Assembly (NCBI RefSeq): GCF_003651245.1
Contig: NZ_RAPE01000005.1
Coordinates: 62,001-126,000, forward strand
Length of the DNA stretch: 64,000 nucleotides
Reading direction: 5' to 3'
Source: Roseovarius spongiae
GTDB taxonomy: Bacteria; Pseudomonadota; Alphaproteobacteria; Rhodobacterales; Rhodobacteraceae
The notes beneath the pieces were generated by a model. That model was not told where the DNA came from, searched no databases, and worked only from the letters and a program-made list of their open reading frames with translations. Every line of letters starts with the position of its first letter. Positions within the stretch are counted from its first letter, which is position 1. Position numbers and translations under genes: made by a program. This document shows positions 60,382 through 64,000 of this stretch, one piece after another.

Positions 60382-61566
60382 ATGATCATGGATTTCTTTC
60401 GGCAAGGCGGCGCGCAGGCGGCGGCCCCGGCCGAGACCAAGGCGAGCGCGACGGGCCGGGTCATGGCCTGGCACGGGGCGGGCCGGGTGGCGTGGAGCCC
60501 GCGCGACGCGGCGACGCTGACGCGCACGGGCTTTGCCGGCAACCCGGTGGGTTTCCGCTGTGTGAAGATGATCGCGGAGGCCGCGGCGTCCCTGCCGCTC
60601 GTGCTTCAAGACGACCGTCAGCGGTTCGCGACGCACCCCGTGCTCGACCTCATCAAGCGGCCCAATCCGGCGCAGGGCCGAGCGGAGCTGTTCGAGGCGC
60701 TATACGGCCAGCTTCTGTTGACCGGCAACGGCTATATCGAGGCCGTGGGCCACGAGACCGGCGCGCCGGTCGAGCTGCATGTGCTGCGCTCTGATCGGAT
60801 GAACGTAGTGCCGGGCTCGGATGGCTGGCCGGTGGGCTATGAATACGCGGTGGGCGGGCGCAAGCACCGCTTTGACGTGAGTCAGGGCCATCCGGCGGTT
60901 TGTCACGTCAAGAGCTTCCACCCGCAGGACGACCATTACGGGCTGTCGCCCATGCAGGCGGCGGCGCAGGCGGTCGACGTGCACAACGCCGCCTCGCGCT
61001 GGTCCAAGGCGCTCCTCGACAACGCGGCGCGGCCAAGCGGGGCCATCGTCTATCGCGGGGCCGAGGGGCAAGGAATGCTGAGCGGCGAGCAATATAACCG
61101 CCTGGTCGACGAGATGGAGAGCCATCACCAGGGCGCGCGCAACGCCGGGCGGCCGATGCTGCTGGAAGGAGGGCTCGACTGGAAGCCGATGGGCTTCAGC
61201 CCCTCGGACATGGAGTTCCAGAAGACCAAGGAGGCGGCGGCGCGCGAAATCGCGCTGGCCTTCGGGGTGCCGCCGATGCTGCTGGGCGTGCCGGGCGATG
61301 CGACCTACGCCAACTACCAGGAAGCGAACCGCGCGTTCTTTCGCCTGACGGTGCTGCCGCTGGCGACGCGGGTGGCGGCGAGCATCGGCGACTGGCTGAG
61401 CGGGTTCGGGAGCGAGACGCTGGAGCTTTCGCCCGACCTTGACCAGGTCGCGGCGCTGGCGAGCGAGCGGGACGCCCAATGGTCGCGCGTCGCAGGCGTC
61501 GATTTTCTGAGCGTCGCGGAAAAGCGGCGTTTGCTGGGGCTGCCCGCCGAGGCCGGGGATGAATGA
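60382..61566 (+). CDS. GTA g3, portal protein (HK97 family)
   Basis: Forms the dodecameric ring at the head vertex. 394 residues; AAGGAG nine bases before ATG 60382. Family blocks: FAGNPVGFRCVKMIAEAAAS, HPVLDLIKRPNPAQGRAELF, QLLLTGNGYIEAVGHETGAP (20), FGVPPMLLGVPGDATYANYQ (20), EANRAFFRLTVLP. Its stop overlaps g3.5. Confidence 0.95.
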   Translation: MIMDFFRQGGAQAAAPAETKASATGRVMAWHGAGRVAWSPRDAATLTRTGFAGNPVGFRCVKMIAEAAASLPLVLQDDRQRFATHPVLDLIKRPNPAQGRAELFEALYGQLLLTGNGYIEAVGHETGAPVELHVLRSDRMNVVPGSDGWPVGYEYAVGGRKHRFDVSQGHPAVCHVKSFHPQDDHYGLSPMQAAAQAVDVHNAASRWSKALLDNAARPSGAIVYRGAEGQGMLSGEQYNRLVDEMESHHQGARNAGRPMLLEGGLDWKPMGFSPSDMEFQKTKEAAAREIALAFGVPPMLLGVPGDATYANYQEANRAFFRLTVLPLATRVAASIGDWLSGFGSETLELSPDLDQVAALASERDAQWSRVAGVDFLSVAEKRRLLGLPAEAGDE

Positions 61567-61795
61567 GGGGCCGGAGGCGCGCTACGGGTTCGAGGCGTTC
61601 GATTGCGCCCCGGCGCTCAGGCTCCAGGCGAACGAGCGGGTGGCGAACCTGCAGTTCTCGGCGCTGAACGCGCGGATGGCCAAGCTCGAGGCGGCGATGG
61701 AGCGGCTCGAGCGGCGGCTGTGGCTGGCGGTTTACGGCGTGGTCGCGACGATACTGGCGCAGGCGTTTCAGCCGCTTCTGGCGGCGGTTCAATAG
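61559..61795 (+). CDS. GTA g3.5, head formation-type small protein
   Basis: 78 residues, starting within the last codons of the portal gene. Middle part is a coiled coil (LQFSALNARMAKLEAAMERL), the C-terminus a single membrane-like segment (LWLAVYGVVATILAQAFQPL). Size, position and layout match the small gene between portal and protease in RcGTA-like clusters. The exact role is not known. Confidence 0.8.
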   Translation: MNEGPEARYGFEAFDCAPALRLQANERVANLQFSALNARMAKLEAAMERLERRLWLAVYGVVATILAQAFQPLLAAVQ

Positions 61796-61802
61796 GCGGA
61801 GC

Positions 61803-61823
61803 GGCGGGTGGCACCCGCCCTAT
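61803..61823 (-). repeat. Divergent REP-like palindrome, copy E
   Basis: Minus strand ATAGGGCGGGTGCCACCCGC then C. Resembles the RAYT-linked REP core with several changes. Located in the gap between GTA g3.5 and g4. Confidence 0.4.
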
Positions 61824-61841
61824 GGGAAAAGGATGAGGTTG

Positions 61842-62396
61842 ATGGACATGAACACGGGGCTCGAGCGGAAATTCGCGCGGTTGGGCGATGACCTGACGGT
61901 GACGGAGGACGCGGTGATCGAAGGCTACGCGAGCTATTTCGGCGAGGGCGACCAGGGCGGCGACATCGTCGTGAAGGGCGCCTATGCGGCCTCGCTCGCG
62001 CGGCTGGAGCGGGAGGAGCGCAAGGTGCGGATGCTCTGGCAGCACGACCCGGCGCAACCCATCGGCATATGGGACGAGGTGCGCGAGGACGACCGCGGGC
62101 TTTACGTCAAGGGCCGTCTGCTCGACAGCGTGGCGCGCGGGCGCGAGGCGATGGCGCTGATCGGCGCGGGGGCGATCGACGGGCTCAGCATCGGCTACCG
62201 CACGGTGCGAGCCGCGAAGAATGACGAGGGCCGCAGGCTCTTGAGGGAACTGGAGCTGTGGGAGGTGTCGCTGGTGACCTTCCCGATGCTGCCCAGTGCG
62301 CGGGTGGCCGCCAAGGGCGAGAGCCTGGTCGGCGCGGACCTGCGCGAATTGGCGGCGGCCTTCGAGGACGCCCGCCGGGAGTTGGCGCGCATGTAG
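61842..62396 (+). CDS. GTA g4, prohead protease (HK97/U35 family)
   Basis: Serine protease that trims the capsid scaffold domain. 184 residues from ATG 61842 (AAAAGG nine bases ahead; in-frame ATG at 61833 and 61848). Conserved GYASYFGEGDQGGDIVVKGA, catalytic His in RMLWQHDPAQPIG and Ser in GAIDGLSIGYRTV, then LWEVSLVTFPMLPSAR. Confidence 0.93.
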   Translation: MDMNTGLERKFARLGDDLTVTEDAVIEGYASYFGEGDQGGDIVVKGAYAASLARLEREERKVRMLWQHDPAQPIGIWDEVREDDRGLYVKGRLLDSVARGREAMALIGAGAIDGLSIGYRTVRAAKNDEGRRLLRELELWEVSLVTFPMLPSARVAAKGESLVGADLRELAAAFEDARRELARM

Positions 62397-62431
62397 CGTT
62401 CGCCGCCTTTTCACAACCGAAGGACCAAGTG

Positions 62432-63625
62432 ATGACGATACCCGAGGAAAATCCTCGGACCGGGGGAGATCTGTCTGCTGACACGTCTCCGGCGGCCGAG
62501 GTGAAGTCAGCCGTGGCGGGCTTCATGAGCGACTTCAAGGGCTTCCAGGCCGATATCCGCAACCGACTGCAACAACAGGAAGAGAAACTGACCATGTTCG
62601 AACGCAAATCCTTTGCCCCCGCCCGGCCTGCGCTGGCCACGCGCACCGACACCGAAGCGCCACACCAGAAGGCGTTCAACGCCTACCTGCGCTCGGGCGA
62701 CGATGACGGGCTGCGCGGGCTCGAGCTCGAGGGCAAGGCGCTGGGCACCTCCGTCGCCGCCGACGGCGGCTACCTCGTAGATCCGCAGACCGCCGACACG
62801 ATCAAGTCGACACTGTCTTCCACTGCATCGATCCGCGCCATCGCCAATGTCGTGGCGGTCGAGGCGACGAGCTTTGACGTGCTGATCGATCATTCGGACG
62901 TCGGCCACGGCTGGGCCACCGAAAGCGCGGCGGTCACCGAAACCGGAACACCGGCGATCGACCGGATCACCATCCCACTCCATGAGCTGAGCGCACTGCC
63001 CAAGGCAAGCCAGCGCCTGCTGGACGACAGCGCGTTCGATATCGAGACCTGGCTTGCGACCCGCATCGCCGACAAGTTCGCCCGCGCCGAGGCGGCTGCG
63101 TTCGTGTCGGGTGACGGCGTGGACAAGCCGCGCGGGTTCCTAACTCATCCGACCGTCGATAACGACGTCTGGGCCTGGGATAACATCGGCTATGTGCCGA
63201 CCGGCGCCGATGGCGACTTCTCCGGCGCGGATGAGATCATCGACCTCGTCTATGCGCTGGGCGCGCAATACCGCGCCAACGCGTCCTTTGTGATGAATTC
63301 AAAGACCGCCGGCGCGGTGCGCAAGATGAAGGACGCCGATGGCCGGTTCCTGTGGTCGGACGGTCTTGCCGCTGGCGAACCCGCGCGGCTGCTGGGCTAC
63401 CCGGTGCTTATCGCCGAGGACATGCCTGACATCGCAAGCGGGTCGATGTCGATCGCGTTCGGCGATTTCGGCGCGGGTTACACCGTGGCCGAACGGCCCG
63501 ATCTGCGCGTGCTGCGTGACCCGTTCAGCGCCAAGCCGCATGTCCTCTTCTACGCGACCAAGCGCGTGGGCGGCGATGTGAGCGATTTCGCCGCGATCAA
63601 GCTGCTGAAGTTCGCCACCTCCTGA
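62432..63625 (+). CDS. GTA g5, major capsid protein (HK97 fold)
   Basis: 397 residues from ATG 62432 (GAAGGACC ahead). Residues ~1-100 are a charged helical delta domain (FKGFQADIRNRLQQQEEKLT) normally removed by the g4 protease; the shell domain follows (GTSVAADGGYLVDPQTADTI, TETGTPAIDRITIPLHELSA, ADGRFLWSDGLAAGEPARLL, GYPVLIAEDMPDI, LRDPFSAKPHVLFYATKRVG). The frame is open 174 bases upstream, but the ribosome site and homologous content fix this start. Confidence 0.95.
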   Translation: MTIPEENPRTGGDLSADTSPAAEVKSAVAGFMSDFKGFQADIRNRLQQQEEKLTMFERKSFAPARPALATRTDTEAPHQKAFNAYLRSGDDDGLRGLELEGKALGTSVAADGGYLVDPQTADTIKSTLSSTASIRAIANVVAVEATSFDVLIDHSDVGHGWATESAAVTETGTPAIDRITIPLHELSALPKASQRLLDDSAFDIETWLATRIADKFARAEAAAFVSGDGVDKPRGFLTHPTVDNDVWAWDNIGYVPTGADGDFSGADEIIDLVYALGAQYRANASFVMNSKTAGAVRKMKDADGRFLWSDGLAAGEPARLLGYPVLIAEDMPDIASGSMSIAFGDFGAGYTVAERPDLRVLRDPFSAKPHVLFYATKRVGGDVSDFAAIKLLKFATS

Positions 63626-63639
63626 GGTTGCGCGAACGG

Positions 63640-63660
63640 GCGGGGGTGTAACGCCCCCGC
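63640..63660 (+). other. Hairpin downstream of the capsid gene
   Basis: GCGGGGG-TGTAACG-CCCCCGC stem-loop 15 bases after the g5 stop, without a T run. Could stabilise or attenuate transcript between the abundant capsid and lower-need g6. Confidence 0.45.
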
Positions 63661-63774
63661 TCCGGGGCGCGCGCCGCCAATCCAACCGCGTCTTCCAGCT
63701 GCTCCCCCTCCGTGCGGGGCGCGGGGCCGCGCGCGCCTTGACCCCGGAGGGACCGGGAAATTCGGAGTAAATCC

Positions 63775-64000
63775 ATGATCTTGATCGAAGAAACGGCTGT
63801 TCCGCTCTCCGCGTTGCCGGTAAGTGAATTCAAGGCCCACCTGCGGCTCGGCACAGGGTTTTCGGATGACAACATCCAGGACGGCGTGCTCGAGGGGTTC
63901 CTGCGGGCCGCGCTGGCCGCCATCGAGGCGCGCACCGGCAAGGCGCTGATCGCGCGGACGTTCAGCTGGGAGATCCCAGCCTGGCGCGGGGCCCAGGGAC
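63775..64000 (+). CDS. GTA g6, head-tail connector protein (partial)
   Basis: First 75 codons before the window end. Starts ATG 63775 with GGAG seven bases ahead: MILIEETAVPLSALPVSEFK, AHLRLGTGFSDDN, EGFLRAALAAIEARTGKALI (20). This N-terminus fits the gp6-like connector family (DUF/phage_connect_1 pattern), which completes the head after packaging. The rest lies outside the window. Confidence 0.85.
   Translation, partial: MILIEETAVPLSALPVSEFKAHLRLGTGFSDDNIQDGVLEGFLRAALAAIEARTGKALIARTFSWEIPAWRGAQG

Overview
The window looks like a chromosomal segment from an alphaproteobacterium of the order Rhodobacterales (Roseobacter/Rhodobacter type). It is GC-rich with strong third-position GC, which produces many long antisense shadow frames. 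Family-typical signs are the ffh-GNAT-chorismate mutase-rpsP-rimM-trmD-rplS-rpmE run, a PetP/PetR pair, a TIGR02300 protein, DUF2125, SDR next to hemF, polyamine/opine-type ABC importers, and the left end of an RcGTA-like gene transfer agent cluster. These assignments come from reading the sequence; no database search was run.

Layout. 1-7.5 kb: partial LysR regulator, then a rightward translation cluster (SRP GTPase, three tandem GNAT acetyltransferases, chorismate mutase, S16, RimM, a DUF1328 mini-protein, TrmD, L19, L31) closed by a strong terminator. 7.5-15.3 kb: cold-shock protein, a REP-associated tyrosine transposase (RAYT) with cognate REP palindromes, EttA, a PAS-GGDEF-EAL protein, NadD, a Tat-exported PBP4-type carboxypeptidase, tRNA-Cys and tRNA-Ala(GGC) around a gene-poor 464-bp stretch. 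15.3-31.2 kb: housekeeping and metabolism (TIGR02300, YgjP-type peptidase, GntR, AccA, Asp/Glu racemase-like + LysE exporter, ZapE, ClpS, RsmC-like, SDR, HemF, phosphatase/nuclease-fold protein, membrane protein, LeuD, HdeD-like, LeuC, PetR/PetP, IlvE).

31.2-48.8 kb is a nitrogen-compound uptake and catabolism region. A leftward importer operon (ATPase, binding protein, DUF1330 protein, two permeases) has an unusual permease with a ~280-residue extracytoplasmic insert. Beside it are a class III aminotransferase, an Lrp/AsnC regulator and a creatinase-fold hydrolase that together resemble the DoeD-DoeX-DoeA part of ectoine catabolism. A second, rightward PotFGHI-like importer with an FAD amine oxidase follows, flanked by a GntR regulator and a second aminotransferase. 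Palindromic candidate operators sit where these regulators would be expected to act.

48.8-58.4 kb: EamA transporter, MsrA/MsrB, DUF2125 protein, SDR + enoyl-CoA hydratase, Trm112-like, Lon-N domain protein, thioredoxin-TPR protein, Tat-exported FAD oxidase, exonuclease III. 58.5 kb to the right end: GTA genes in canonical order (small terminase g1, large terminase g2, portal g3, g3.5, prohead protease g4, capsid g5, head-tail connector g6, cut by the window).

The strongest leads for something new are the intergenic control elements in the importer/aminotransferase region, the permease with the large insert, the RAYT/REP family that enters coding sequence and supplies stop codons, and a possible coupled mini-ORF inside the potH-potI junction. 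No CRISPR array, rRNA or insertion sequence other than the RAYT was seen.
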